Of a stretch of 64,000 nucleotides of DNA, positions 1-8,386 are shown piece by piece. Each line of letters starts with the position of its first letter. The first letter of the stretch is position 1. The notes below the pieces were generated by a model that had not been told where the DNA came from, made no database searches, and saw only the letters and a list, made by a program, of their open reading frames with translations. The stretch comes from Micromonospora sp. WMMD1120 (GTDB lineage: Bacteria; Actinomycetota; Actinomycetes; Mycobacteriales; Micromonosporaceae): the NCBI RefSeq assembly GCF_029626235.1, contig NZ_JARUBO010000005.1:5428001-5492000 (forward strand), in the 5' to 3' direction. Made by a program: the position numbers and the translations under genes.

Positions 1-2
1 TG

Positions 3-515
3 GCGCGGATCGTCCGGGCCGTCTCCGTCCCGGTGTCCGCCGACGTCGAGGGCGGTTACGGTCTCGCTCCCGCCGAGCTGGTCGGGCGGCTCCTTGATGC
101 GGGCGCGGTCGGCTGCAACCTGGAGGACTCGCAGGGGCACACCACGCTCAAGGACCCGCGGCAGCACGCCGACTGGCTGGCCGAGGTGCGGGCCGAGGCG
201 GGCGACGCCCTCTTCATCAACGCCCGGGTCGACACGTTCCTGGTCGGCGCGGGTGACCCGGCCGACGCGGTGGCGCGCGCCCGCCTCTACGTGGCGGCCG
301 GCGCCGACTGCGTCTACCCGATCCTGGCGCCCGCACAGGTGCTCCCGGAGCTGCGCGAGGGCATCACCGGGCCCCTCAACATGGTCGCCGGCCCGGACCG
401 CGAGACCATCGCCGACCTGGGACGCCGGGGCGCGACCCGGATCACCTTCGGCCCCGGCCTGCAACGGCAGGCGATGGCTGCCGTCGGCGACCTCGCGGCG
501 GCGCTGCGCGCCTGA
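3..515 (+). CDS. Isocitrate lyase/PEP mutase family protein (5' end missing)
   Basis: The reading frame is open from the first bases, so the N-terminus lies outside the window; about 170 residues are visible. The SADVEGGYG segment matches the family's metal-binding aspartate strand, NLEDS matches the glutamate loop, and FINARVDTF follows in the usual order. Family members (methylisocitrate lyase, PEP mutase, oxaloacetate hydrolase-like enzymes) cleave or form C-C or C-P bonds next to a carboxylate on a TIM barrel. The KKCG-type active-site loop should lie upstream and is not seen, so the substrate cannot be assigned. The family call is firm; the reaction is open. Confidence 0.85.
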   Translation, partial: ARIVRAVSVPVSADVEGGYGLAPAELVGRLLDAGAVGCNLEDSQGHTTLKDPRQHADWLAEVRAEAGDALFINARVDTFLVGAGDPADAVARARLYVAAGADCVYPILAPAQVLPELREGITGPLNMVAGPDRETIADLGRRGATRITFGPGLQRQAMAAVGDLAAALRA

Positions 516-675
516 GGCCGGCCGGCGGGCTGGCCGACGAGGCACGGCCGGCTGTCCGAGAACACTCCCTGGCGCCACCCTCACGTCGCGACCGGCGGCG
601 GCCGTGGGCCGTCAGGACGCCGCCGTCGGCGAAGCGCCACGGCCCCTCGCCGACGGTACCGCCCGGTGGCGCCGG

Positions 676-1602
676 TCAGGCGTCGGCGCGGGCGGCGAGG
701 GCGTCGACCAGGCGACGGGTGGACCCGGCCAGGTTCCACCGCCCGGCGAGGTCGAGCAGCCGCTCCGGGTCGACCGGGGCGGTCGGCAGCGCGGTGGGCA
801 GCTCCGGCAGGGGCACGTCCAGGGCGACCCGGACCACCGTCGGCGCGACGGCCAGGTAGTCGCGGGCCGCGGCCAGCTTGGTGCGCAGGCCCGGGGCGAA
901 GGACGAGTCGGAGTCGTCGAGCGCGGCCAGGATGCCTGCGATGCTGCCGTAGCGCTCGATGAGCCGGGCAGCGGTCTTCTCACCGACACCGGCCACCCCC
1001 GGCAGCCCGTCGCTGGGGTCGCCCCGCAGGGCGGCGAAGTCGGCGTACCGGTCGGCCGGCACGCCGTAGCGCTTGCGCACCGCGGCGTCGTCGCAGTCGT
1101 CGAGCTTGGCGACACCGCGCCCGACGTAGAGCAGCCGGACCGGCCGGGCGTCGTCGACGAGCTGGAACAGGTCCCGGTCGCCGGAGACCACCTCCACCGG
1201 GCCGGGCTGGGTGACCGAAAGCGTGCCGAGCACGTCGTCGGCCTCGTAGCCGGTCGCGCCGACGGCGGTGATGCCGACAGCGGCCAGCACCTCAAGGATC
1301 ATCGGCACCTGCGGTGAGAGGGTGTCCGGGACGACCTCGCCACCCTGCGGCGCCACCCGGTGCGCCTTGTACGACGGCAGCAGGTCGACCCGCCACGCTG
1401 GGCGCCAGTCGTGGTCAAGGGCGCAGACCATCCGGTCGGCGCCGCGCCCCCGGATCAGGGTGGCGAGCATGTCGAGGAAGCCGCGTACCGCGTTGACCGG
1501 GGTGCCGTCCTCGGCCTTGGCGGCGGACTCCGGAATGCCGAAGTAGGCCCGGAAGTAGAGGCTGGGTGCGTCGATCAGCAGGATCGGGGGTCGGTGTGCC
1601 AC
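676..1602 (-). CDS. Stand-alone 5'-3' exonuclease (FEN/PolA N-domain type)
   Basis: This 308-residue protein has the size of a free-standing version of the DNA polymerase I 5' nuclease domain. The N-terminal PIN-like nuclease domain shows metal-binding acidic residues at D11, D63/D65, the E120-A-D-D123 cluster and D142/D144. A helix-3-turn-helix DNA-binding motif (GLPGVAGVGEKTAARL) lies near residues 199-214. Family members remove 5' flaps and RNA primers and help repair and lagging-strand processing in the cytoplasm. No polymerase domain follows. The start is an ATG with the Pxx-LLIDAPSLYFRAY strand immediately after it, as in homologues. It converges with the PEP mutase-family gene across a 160-bp gap with no feature I can name. 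Confidence 0.9.
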   Translation of the reverse strand: MAHRPPILLIDAPSLYFRAYFGIPESAAKAEDGTPVNAVRGFLDMLATLIRGRGADRMVCALDHDWRPAWRVDLLPSYKAHRVAPQGGEVVPDTLSPQVPMILEVLAAVGITAVGATGYEADDVLGTLSVTQPGPVEVVSGDRDLFQLVDDARPVRLLYVGRGVAKLDDCDDAAVRKRYGVPADRYADFAALRGDPSDGLPGVAGVGEKTAARLIERYGSIAGILAALDDSDSSFAPGLRTKLAAARDYLAVAPTVVRVALDVPLPELPTALPTAPVDPERLLDLAGRWNLAGSTRRLVDALAARADA

Positions 1603-1660
1603 GCCGGACAGCCTGGCACAACCCTCCGACGATCAGGCGTACGCCCGGCCGTCGGGTGGG

Positions 1661-1888
1661 TCAGGGCCGCTCGTCGGAGCGGTAGACGGTTTCCCGGCGG
1701 GCCAGGTGCTGGACGACGTAGCTGGTCACCAGCAGCAGCACCGCGACCACCACCTCGATCCAGGCGGCGACACCGTCGGCGACGGTGAGGCCGACGACCA
1801 GCAGGACCAGGCCGACGAGCGCGAGGACCCCGGCCCACAGTTGACGGCGACGGCGTGTCACCGTCCGGTTCGTTCCGTTCGCTGCCAC
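1661..1888 (-). CDS. Small two-helix membrane protein
   Basis: I place the start at GTG 1886-1888, preceded by GGAGGGG at a spacing of about seven bases, giving 75 residues. The reading frame extends further upstream without a better ribosome site. After a basic NRTVTRRRRQ segment there are two hydrophobic spans, roughly residues 19-37 and 41-60, then a short charged tail ending ETVYRSDERP. Arg-rich N-terminus suggests the N-in orientation. I recognise no family; it could be a small membrane stability factor of the kind common in actinomycetes. It is divergent from the HxlR-peroxiredoxin gene. Confidence 0.65.
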   Translation of the reverse strand: MAANGTNRTVTRRRRQLWAGVLALVGLVLLVVGLTVADGVAAWIEVVVAVLLLVTSYVVQHLARRETVYRSDERP

Positions 1889-2002
1889 GTCGGCCCCTCC
1901 GGTAGCGGGCGCCGCTCGGCCCCCGGATGCCAGGCTATGTCCGCCACCGCCAGCCGTCGCGGAAAACACCGGGCGGGGTCGCCACCGCCTGCGGACCCAA
2001 TA

Positions 2003-2017
2003 GTTCCAATTCGGAAC
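2003..2017. promoter_or_regulatory. Inverted repeat operator candidate upstream of the HxlR gene
   Basis: GTTCC (2003-2007) and GGAAC (2013-2017) are separated by AATTC, and outer ATAGT/ACTAT triplets lengthen the symmetry. It lies 30-44 bases before the GTG start of the HxlR-type gene, in an unusually AT-rich patch. This is the usual place and size for autoregulation by a dimeric winged-helix protein. Binding is inferred. Confidence 0.5.
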
Positions 2018-2046
2018 GGACTATAGTCGTCGGGAGGAGGTGGCCG

Positions 2047-2934
2047 GTGCGGCGAGAGGATCTTACCGACGCGGACTGCGGCATCGCGCAGGCGCTCGGC
2101 GTGCTGGGGGACTGGTGGACGTTCCTCATCGTGCGCGATGTCGCCGGCGGGACGACCCGCTTCGACGCGCTGCAACGGGAGCTGGGCATCAGCCGGCGGG
2201 CCCTGACCGAACGCCTCGCCGCCCTGGTCGAGCAGGGGGTGCTGGGGCGCCGGCCCTACTCGGTCCATCCACCGCGCTACGACTACCTGCTCACCACGCG
2301 GGGCGAGGGGCTGTTGCCGGTCCTGATCGCCCTGCAGGACTGGGGGACGAGGCACCTCATGGGTGACGGCACGCTGACCGCGACCGCCGCCAACGGCTCC
2401 GCCGAGGAACGCCGCGCGCACGACCTGGTCGGGCATCGGGTGCCCGAGGTGGCTCTGCCCGGACCGGACGGTCAGCCGGTCGCGGTGGGCGCGGCGGGCG
2501 CGTGGCGGGTCCTCTACTTCTTCCCCGGCGCGTACGCGCCCGGCACGCCGGGCCACCCGCCGGGCTGGGCGGAGATTCCCGGTGCGCGGGGCTGCACCCT
2601 GGAGTCGACCACCTACGCCAGGCGGCACCCGGATTTCCGGGCCGCCGGGGTCGAGGTGTACGGGATCAGCACCCAGCGACCCGACCAGCTCGCCGAGTTC
2701 GCCGCGTACGCCGAGCTGCCGTTTCCGTTGCTGTCCGACCAGGACGGCCGGCTGGGCGCGGGGCTGCTGCTGCCGGTGTTCCGCGCCGGCGGGATGACCC
2801 GGTTCAAGCGGCTGACGCTGCTTGTCGACCCGTCGGCGGTGGTCCGGGCCGTGCAGTTCCCGGTCACCGATCCGGCCGGCTCGGTGGACGAGATGCTCGC
2901 CCTGGTCCGGCAGCACACGACGGTCCCCGGCTGA
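2047..2934 (+). CDS. HxlR-type winged-helix regulator fused to a peroxiredoxin domain
   Basis: Start GTG 2047 follows the strong site GGGAGGAGG by six bases, giving 295 residues. Residues 1-105 are an HxlR/DUF24 winged helix, with the family's near N-terminal cysteine (C11, in DADCGIAQALGVLGDWW) that serves redox sensing in HypR-like members. Residues about 128-290 are a thioredoxin-fold peroxiredoxin of the type with an IPGARGCT peroxidatic site (C183). There is no obvious resolving cysteine. The covalent union suggests a sensor whose DNA binding responds to peroxide or disulfide stress, or a thiol peroxidase that controls its own synthesis. Both domains are well supported; the signal is inferred. 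Confidence 0.85.
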   Translation: MRREDLTDADCGIAQALGVLGDWWTFLIVRDVAGGTTRFDALQRELGISRRALTERLAALVEQGVLGRRPYSVHPPRYDYLLTTRGEGLLPVLIALQDWGTRHLMGDGTLTATAANGSAEERRAHDLVGHRVPEVALPGPDGQPVAVGAAGAWRVLYFFPGAYAPGTPGHPPGWAEIPGARGCTLESTTYARRHPDFRAAGVEVYGISTQRPDQLAEFAAYAELPFPLLSDQDGRLGAGLLLPVFRAGGMTRFKRLTLLVDPSAVVRAVQFPVTDPAGSVDEMLALVRQHTTVPG

Positions 2935-2966
2935 CGCGCCGCGTCAACCGGGGACCGGGGAAATCG

Positions 2967-4334
2967 TCAGGCCGGGAGCGTCCAGCGCTGGTTGGCGCCG
3001 GCGAAGCAGTCCCAGATCTGCAACCGGGTGCCGTCGGCGGAGCTGTTGTCGGTGGCGTCCAGGCACTTGTTCGACTGCGGGTTGCGCAGGGTGCCGTTGG
3101 ACTGCGCCTGCCAGACCTGCGCGCCGCTGCCGTTGCAGTCCCAGAGCTGGACCTTCGCGCCGTTGGCGGTGGAGCCGCTGGCGACGTCGGCGCACTTGCC
3201 GAGGGCGCGCAGCGTGCCGTCGCTGGCCACCGTCCAGGTCTGGGCGGTGGTGCCGTTGCAGGTCCAGAGCTGGATGGCGGCGCCGTTGGCGGTGCTGGCC
3301 GAGGCCACGTCGACGCACTTGCCGCCGATGCCGGTGATCCGCCCGGTACGACCGGTCGGCGGCGGGGTCGTGCCGCCCATGATGGTGTCGTACATCGCGC
3401 TGAGCAGCGAGGTCGAACCGCTGGTGTCCTGGGTCAGCTCCCAGTTCATCACGCCGCCGGCGTTCGCGAGGGCCCACTGCGTCTTGCGCTTGACCATCGG
3501 GATGCCGTTCCAGCACTGCTGCGCGCCGCCGATGCTGGCGCAGTCCCGGTTGGCGTTCGCCGGGTCCATGCCGACCAGCGCGGAGTAGGTGTAGTAGCCG
3601 GGGCGGCTGTAGAACGGGATGCCGAGCACCGCCTTGCTGGCCGGCAGGCCCCGGGCCTTCCACAGGTTGACGCTGTTGATCGACCAGTCGTAGCCGGCGT
3701 GCGGGTTGCCGCCGTCGTACGCCATGATGTTGAGCCAGTCGACCTGGTTGAACACGGCGGGCTGGATGCCGTCGAGGTAGTAGCCCTCGGAGACCACGGC
3801 GGCGGTGAGCAGCTTGCCACGGCTGCGCAGCGCGCTGCCGAGCTGCGTCATGAGCGCGGTGTAGTTGTTGGCCGAGGCGCCCGGGTCGGGGTACTCCCAG
3901 TCCATGTCGACGCCGTCGAGGTTGTACTGGTTGACGAAGTTGACCAGGTTGTTGACGAAGGTGGTCCGGGTGGTGGCGTTGGCCGCGAGGGCCTCGAAGG
4001 CCGAGTCGTTGCCGTCGTTCCAACCGCCGACCGCGATCGAGACCTTGACGTTGTTGGCGTGCCCCGCGGAGACCAGCGAGGAGAGCCGCGCCCCGTCGAC
4101 GCCCTGGAGGCTGCCGTTGCTGTTCGGCAGCACGAAGGCGTAGTTGATGTGGGTGAGTTTGTTGAACTGGATCGCGTTGATGTTGCCGGTCCAGGAGGGC
4201 ATGTAGCCGACGCTCTTGAAGTTGTTCGGCAGCACCACGGCTTGCGCGGCGGTGGACGTGACGGTGAGGGTGGCGGCGGCGGTGGCCAGCGCGAGGAGGC
4301 CGGCGGCGAGGGCGCGGCGCAGTGGTGAGGACAT
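2967..4334 (-). CDS. Secreted GH18 chitinase with C-terminal CBM13 lectin domain
   Basis: The start at MSSPLRRAL (ATG 4332-4334) has GGAAGG seven bases upstream; 455 residues. A Sec signal peptide ends near AQA (residue 32). The GH18 barrel follows, with SIAVGGW (substrate-facing strand) and the DxxDxDxE catalytic motif at 140-147, E147 being the acid/base. A proline-rich linker (TTPPPTGRTG) leads to a ricin-B type CBM13 from about 325 to the end, with three repeats ending in Q-x-W. The protein should hydrolyse chitin outside the cell. It is convergent with the HxlR gene and divergent from the M24 peptidase. Confidence 0.93.
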   Translation of the reverse strand: MSSPLRRALAAGLLALATAAATLTVTSTAAQAVVLPNNFKSVGYMPSWTGNINAIQFNKLTHINYAFVLPNSNGSLQGVDGARLSSLVSAGHANNVKVSIAVGGWNDGNDSAFEALAANATTRTTFVNNLVNFVNQYNLDGVDMDWEYPDPGASANNYTALMTQLGSALRSRGKLLTAAVVSEGYYLDGIQPAVFNQVDWLNIMAYDGGNPHAGYDWSINSVNLWKARGLPASKAVLGIPFYSRPGYYTYSALVGMDPANANRDCASIGGAQQCWNGIPMVKRKTQWALANAGGVMNWELTQDTSGSTSLLSAMYDTIMGGTTPPPTGRTGRITGIGGKCVDVASASTANGAAIQLWTCNGTTAQTWTVASDGTLRALGKCADVASGSTANGAKVQLWDCNGSGAQVWQAQSNGTLRNPQSNKCLDATDNSSADGTRLQIWDCFAGANQRWTLPA

Positions 4335-4437
4335 CGGGGGCCTTCCCGTGGGCGGGGACGACGGCACCGCCCGCGCGGGGTTGTCGCGGGCGGACGGTAC
4401 GGGGGACGCGGGAACGGGTGGGCCTCGAGGCAGCCAA

Positions 4438-4467
4438 ATCTTAAAGAGTGTTAACTGTGCGAGTCAA
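4438..4467 (-). promoter_or_regulatory. Sigma-70-like promoter of the chitinase gene
   Basis: Read on the minus strand, TTGACT (4462-4467) and TAAGAT (4438-4443) are 18 bases apart. The segment is clearly AT-rich against its surroundings and lies about 100 bases before the chitinase start. I do not see the paired direct repeats known from Streptomyces chitinase promoters. Confidence 0.5.
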
Positions 4468-4538
4468 TCAACATGGGTGGATTTCCGGAGCGTCGGCGTC
4501 GATATGGAGTTTGCCCAAACGACCGTTAAGCTGACGGG

Positions 4539-5654
4539 ATGGGAGTCGCCGCGCTGTACCCACCGGACCGGCTGGCCGCCGCGCGGCGCGCCACCGCCGC
4601 CGCCGGCCTGGACGCCCTGCTGCTCACCCCCGGCTCCGACCTGCGCTACCTGACCGGGTACGACGCCCACGCGGGGGAGCGGCTGACCTGCCTGGTGCTG
4701 CCCGCCGAGGGCGAGCCGACGCTGATCGTGCCGAGACTGGAACGCCCGGCCGCGGAGGCATCGCCCGCGCCGGCCACCGGGGTACGCATCGTCGACCACG
4801 TCGACGGCACCGACCCGTACCCCCTGGTGGTCGCCGCCCTCGACGGCCCGGTGGCGGCGGTCGGGCTGGCCGACCGGATGTGGGCCGAGCAGGTCCTCGC
4901 CCTGCGCGCGGCGCTGCCCGGCGCCACCCAACGGCTCGCCGGGGACGTGCTGCGCGAGTTGCGCATCCGCAAGTCCCCAGCGGAGGTCGCGGCGCTCGCC
5001 GAGGCCGGGGCGGCGATCGACGAGGTGCACCTGCGGATGGGCGAGTGGCTGCGCCCGGGACGCACCGAGGCCGAGGTCGCCACCGACATCGCCGCGGCGA
5101 TCCGGGAGGCCGGGCACGTCACCGTCGACTTCGTCATCGTCGCGGCCGGACCGAACGGCGCGAGCCCGCACCATGGCACCTCGGACCGCCCGATCGGGGC
5201 CGGCGAGCCGGTGGTGGTCGACATCGGCGGCACGATGGCCTCGGGCTACCGCTCGGACTGCACCCGCACCTACCTGGCGGGCGGGCCGGCGCCGGCCGAC
5301 TTCCTCGACTACTACGGGGTGCTGCGCGACGCCCAGCGCGCCGCCGTCGCGGCGGTGCGACAGGGGGTCACCGGGGCGGCGGCCGACGCGGCGGCCCGCG
5401 AGCCGATCGCCGCCGCCGGTTTCGGCGACGCGTTCCTGCACCGCACCGGCCACGGCATCGGTCTGGACGGTCACGAGGAGCCGTACCTGGTGGCGGGCAA
5501 CGACCGGCCCCTGGAGGCCGGCATGGCGTTCTCCATCGAACCGGGCATCTACCTGGCGGGTCGGCACGGCGCCCGCATCGAGGACATCGTCGTCTGCACC
5601 ACGGACGGCGTGCAACGGCTCAACACCACCCCCACGGAGCTCATCGCGCTATGA
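4539..5654 (+). CDS. M24B family metallopeptidase (Xaa-Pro aminopeptidase-like)
   Basis: This 371-residue protein has the creatinase N-domain (about 1-130) and the pita-bread catalytic domain (about 140-371). All five metal ligands can be read: D228 (VVVDIGG), D240 (SDCTRTY), H305 (TGHGIG), E334 (SIEPGIY) and E348 (ARIEDIVV). Members cleave the bond before proline at peptide N-termini, usually with two Mn ions, in the cytoplasm. The stop overlaps the next start as ATGA, so it is translationally coupled to an acyl-CoA dehydrogenase. That pairing is known in actinomycetes but does not reveal the substrate. Confidence 0.9.
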   Translation: MGVAALYPPDRLAAARRATAAAGLDALLLTPGSDLRYLTGYDAHAGERLTCLVLPAEGEPTLIVPRLERPAAEASPAPATGVRIVDHVDGTDPYPLVVAALDGPVAAVGLADRMWAEQVLALRAALPGATQRLAGDVLRELRIRKSPAEVAALAEAGAAIDEVHLRMGEWLRPGRTEAEVATDIAAAIREAGHVTVDFVIVAAGPNGASPHHGTSDRPIGAGEPVVVDIGGTMASGYRSDCTRTYLAGGPAPADFLDYYGVLRDAQRAAVAAVRQGVTGAAADAAAREPIAAAGFGDAFLHRTGHGIGLDGHEEPYLVAGNDRPLEAGMAFSIEPGIYLAGRHGARIEDIVVCTTDGVQRLNTTPTELIAL

Positions 5655-6793
5655 CTGTCGACCGGATCCTGCCCACCGACGAGGCCCACGACCTGCTGGG
5701 TCTCGCCACCGAGCTCGCCGACCGCGAGCTCGCGCCGAAGGCCGCCGCCTTCGAGGAACGCGCCGAGTTCCCCCGCGAGGTGCTGCGTACCCTCGGCCGC
5801 GCCGGCCTGCTCGGCCTTCCCTACCCCGAGGAGTACGGCGGCGCGGCCCAGCCGTACGAGGTGTACCTGCAGGTGCTGGAGATCCTGGCCAGCCGGTGGC
5901 TCGCGGTCGCCGAGGCGGTGAGCGTGCACACCCTGTCCTGCTACCCGGTCGCGCAGTTCGGCAGCGCCGAGCAGCGCAAACTGCTGCCGGACATGATCGG
6001 CGGCGAGTTGCTGGGCGCGTACTGCCTGTCCGAGCCGCAGGGTGGCTCGGACGCGGCGGCGCTGAGCACCCGGGCGGTCCTCGACGGGGACGCGTACGTG
6101 CTGTCCGGGACCAAGGCCTGGATCACCCACGCCCGGTCGGCGGACTTCTACAACGTCTTCTGCCGTACCGGCGGGCCGGGTCCGAAGGGGATCTCCTGCC
6201 TGCTCGCCGACGCGGGCACCGCGGGCATCGCCCCGCAGGCCGCCGAGCGGACGATGGGTCTGCGCTCGTCCCCGGTGGCGCAGATCGTCTTCGAGGACGC
6301 GCGGGTCCCCGCCGACCGGTTGATCGGCGGGGAGGGGGCGGGCTTCACCATCGCGATGTCCGCCCTGGACTCCGGCCGGCTGGGCATCGCCGCCTGCGCG
6401 GTCGGGCTGGCCCAGGCGGCGCTGGACTACGCGGTCGCCTACGCCCGGGAGCGGCAGCAGTTCGGCCGGTCCATCATCGACTTCCAGGGCCTCGGGTTCC
6501 TGCTCGCCGACGCGGCCACCCAGATCTCCGCCGCCCGCGCGCTGACCCTCGCGGCGGCCCGGCTGCGCGACGCCGGTCGCCCGTACGCGATCGAGGCGGC
6601 CAAGGCGAAGCTCTTCGCCACCGACACGGCGATGCGGGTGACCACCGACGCCGTGCAGGTGCTCGGCGGCGCCGGGTACGTGGCCGACCACCCGGTGGAG
6701 CGGTACATGCGCGAGGCGAAGGTGTTGCAGATCGTGGAGGGCACCAACCAGATCCAGCGGATGGTGATCTCCCGGGCCCTCACCCGGGACTGA
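5651..6793 (+). CDS. Acyl-CoA dehydrogenase
   Basis: The 380-residue protein starts at the ATG overlapping the M24 stop. It shows the AYCLSEPQGGSDAAAL flavin loop, the central beta domain, and the C-terminal helical domain with catalytic glutamate E363 in VEGTNQIQRM, the short-chain type position. It oxidises an acyl-CoA at the alpha-beta bond, passing electrons to ETF. The neighbouring peptidase does not define chain length. An Lrp-type regulator follows 107 bases later and may control the pair. The lysine degradation island lies 5 kb away and includes CoA esters, but a link is speculative. Confidence 0.92.
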   Translation: MTVDRILPTDEAHDLLGLATELADRELAPKAAAFEERAEFPREVLRTLGRAGLLGLPYPEEYGGAAQPYEVYLQVLEILASRWLAVAEAVSVHTLSCYPVAQFGSAEQRKLLPDMIGGELLGAYCLSEPQGGSDAAALSTRAVLDGDAYVLSGTKAWITHARSADFYNVFCRTGGPGPKGISCLLADAGTAGIAPQAAERTMGLRSSPVAQIVFEDARVPADRLIGGEGAGFTIAMSALDSGRLGIAACAVGLAQAALDYAVAYARERQQFGRSIIDFQGLGFLLADAATQISAARALTLAAARLRDAGRPYAIEAAKAKLFATDTAMRVTTDAVQVLGGAGYVADHPVERYMREAKVLQIVEGTNQIQRMVISRALTRD

Positions 6794-6900
6794 CGACGGC
6801 CCGTGGTGGTGCGGCTTCGGTGGGTGCCTCACGGCCCGTCGCGGCCTGCCACCCGGCTACCTCGTCGCCGTCGGGCGGTTTTCCCGGTAGGTTGCACGCC

Positions 6901-7407
6901 GTGGAGGAGATCGACCGCGCCATCGTCGCCGCGCTGACCGCCGACGGCCGTCTGTCGTACACCGACCTGGCCGAGAGGGTGGGGCTGTCGGTGTCGGCGG
7001 TGCACCAGCGGGTGCGCCGGCTGGAGCAGCGCGGAGTCGTCAAGGGGTACGCGGCCCGGGTGTCGTTCGAGGCGCTGGACCTGCCGCTGACCGCGTTCGT
7101 GGCGATCCGCCCGTTCGACCCGTCGCAGCCGGACGACGCGCCGGAGCGGCTGGCCCACCTGCCCGAGATCGACTCCTGCTACTCGGTCGCGGGGGAGGAC
7201 TTCTACCTGCTGTTGGTGCGGGTGGCCAGCCCGACCGATCTGGAGCGGCTGTTGCAGGAGATCCGCACCTCGGCCAACGTCACCACCCGCACCACTGTGG
7301 TGCTGTCCACGCCGTACGAGCACCGGCCGCCGAAGATCAGTGCCGCGCCGCCGAGTCGGTCGCGGTCCCGGGCGCCGGAGGAGCCGGCTGGTTCCACCGC
7401 AGGATGA
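6901..7407 (+). CDS. Lrp/AsnC family transcriptional regulator
   Basis: The GTG start at 6901 is preceded by GGTAGG; 168 residues. The winged HTH covers residues 1-60 (DRAIVAALTADGRLSYTDLAERVGLSVSAVHQRVRRLE), and the RAM/Lrp ligand domain covers about 62-140 with the VAGEDFYLLLVRV strand. A basic, proline-rich tail (PPSRSRSRAPEEP) extends past the usual end. Members respond to amino acids as octamers. The last 71 bases overlap the convergent phosphatase gene. It could regulate the upstream dehydrogenase operon; the lysine island further on is another possible target, since lysine is a known Lrp-family ligand. Both ideas are inference. Confidence 0.9.
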   Translation: MEEIDRAIVAALTADGRLSYTDLAERVGLSVSAVHQRVRRLEQRGVVKGYAARVSFEALDLPLTAFVAIRPFDPSQPDDAPERLAHLPEIDSCYSVAGEDFYLLLVRVASPTDLERLLQEIRTSANVTTRTTVVLSTPYEHRPPKISAAPPSRSRSRAPEEPAGSTAG

Positions 7408-7948
7408 CCTGCCGGCCGTGCTCGTGACCGAGCGCGCTGACGGTGGCGGTGTCCAGGCGTAGCCGTGCGCCGGCGGACGGGGGCAGGCCGATCCAGCGGG
7501 CGCCGAGCACCCGCAGGCTGTGCGCGTGCCCGACCAGCGCGACGGTGCCCTGGTCGAGCAGCGGGGTGACCCGGGCCAGGACCCGGTCGACCCGTTCGCC
7601 GACCTGCTCGGGGGACTCGCCGCCGGGGCAGCCGTCGGTCCAGATGTTCCAGTGCGGCTGGTCGTCGTGGATGTCGACGGTGGTGCGGCCCTCGTACTTG
7701 CCGTAGTTCCACTCGCTGAGGTTCTCGTCGACGCCGTCGACGGTGAGCCCGGCGAGCTGCGCCGTGCGCAGCGCGCGGGACCGGGGGCTGGCGAGCACGG
7801 TGACGAAGCGCCGGCCGGCCAGGAACGCGGCCAGGGTACGGGCCTGCCGCTCGCCGTCGGGGGTCAGCTCCAGGTCGGTGTACGAGGTGTGCCGCAGGCT
7901 GGCGCTCCACGTGGTCTCGCCGTGCCGGATCAGCAGGAGCTCTCCCAT
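7337..7948 (-). CDS. Histidine phosphatase family protein
   Basis: The 203-residue protein has the phosphohistidine motif LLIRHGET near the N-terminus (H9 is the nucleophile), the second arginine in SPRSRALRTAQ, a catalytic acid region SEWNYGKYEG, and the late histidine in ALVGHAHSLRVLG. It is a cytosolic phosphoglycerate mutase-like phosphatase; candidates include a broad sugar phosphatase or an alpha-ribazole-phosphatase-like enzyme. Sequence alone does not choose among them. Its 3' end overlaps the Lrp gene on the opposite strand. Confidence 0.9.
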   Translation of the reverse strand: MGELLLIRHGETTWSASLRHTSYTDLELTPDGERQARTLAAFLAGRRFVTVLASPRSRALRTAQLAGLTVDGVDENLSEWNYGKYEGRTTVDIHDDQPHWNIWTDGCPGGESPEQVGERVDRVLARVTPLLDQGTVALVGHAHSLRVLGARWIGLPPSAGARLRLDTATVSALGHEHGRQVILRWNQPAPPAPGTATDSAARH

Positions 7949-8039
7949 ACGGCCAGTTAACCACCGACCTGGCGGCGATCTCCCGGCCCTCCCACAACCT
8001 ATCTTCCTAGGATGCCGTAGCGGTTGTGCCGACCGGCAC

Positions 8040-8063
8040 CACCGGTTTCGGCACCGGTTTCGG
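8040..8063. repeat. 12-bp tandem duplication
   Basis: CACCGGTTTCGG occurs twice in direct succession (8040-8051 and 8052-8063) upstream of csbD. The duplication brings a GTTT element close to the promoter described next and may have doubled a sigma -35 or activator site. Confidence 0.6.
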
Positions 8064-8081
8064 CGCCGGGAGAGCGGGCAT
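8057..8081 (+). promoter_or_regulatory. SigB-type stress promoter candidate for csbD
   Basis: GTTT (8057-8060) and GGGCAT (8076-8081) are 15 bases apart, close to the actinomycete SigB-family pattern GTTT-N14-16-GGGTAT. The start of csbD lies 36 bases downstream. CsbD is a classic general-stress gene, which fits. One base of the -10 box differs from the consensus. Confidence 0.4.
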
Positions 8082-8116
8082 GCGGACGGGGACAGTCGCC
8101 AGACCGAGGAGGCGCG

Positions 8117-8311
8117 ATGAGCTTCACCGAGAAGGCACGCAACAAGGTCGAGCAGATGGCCGGCGCGGCGCGGGAGCGCATCGGCGACATGACCGACAAC
8201 GAGCGGATGCGGGGCGAGGGCGCCAGTCAGCAGAGCGACGCGCGCGCCAAGCAGGCTGGTCAGAACGTCAAGGACGCCGGTCGCAACGTGAAGGACTCGT
8301 TCACGAAGTGA
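8117..8311 (+). CDS. CsbD family general-stress protein
   Basis: The ATG at 8117 follows GAGGAGG by four to five bases; 64 residues. It is short, hydrophilic and rich in Lys, Ala, Asp and Asn, with a repeated NVKDAGRNVKDSF pattern at the C-terminus that matches the CsbD helix bundle. CsbD proteins are induced under stress; their molecular role is unknown. A terminator hairpin follows directly, so it is probably a single-gene unit. Confidence 0.85.
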   Translation: MSFTEKARNKVEQMAGAARERIGDMTDNERMRGEGASQQSDARAKQAGQNVKDAGRNVKDSFTK

Positions 8312-8326
8312 CCTGAGCGGTTCGCG

Positions 8327-8359
8327 GGGTCCCCGGGGCGTGTCGTCGCCCGGGGACCC
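8327..8359 (+). terminator. Terminator hairpin after csbD
   Basis: GGGTCCCCGGGGCG (8327-8340) pairs with CGCCCGGGGACCC (8347-8359) with a single bulged G and a six-base loop. There is no U-run, as is common in high-GC actinomycetes. Confidence 0.6.
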
Positions 8360-8386
8360 TCAACGTGCTGCGGCTACTGTCGCTGG

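Noticed and set aside
94..1317. Long plus-strand frame over the exonuclease gene
   Set aside because: Arg/Pro-rich shadow of the minus-strand exonuclease and of the PEP mutase-family gene; no recognisable motif.
6901..7407. Lrp regulator as the proven controller of the lysine island
   Set aside because: Distance of several kilobases, intervening unrelated genes and no dyad copy at its own promoter leave this as a hypothesis only.
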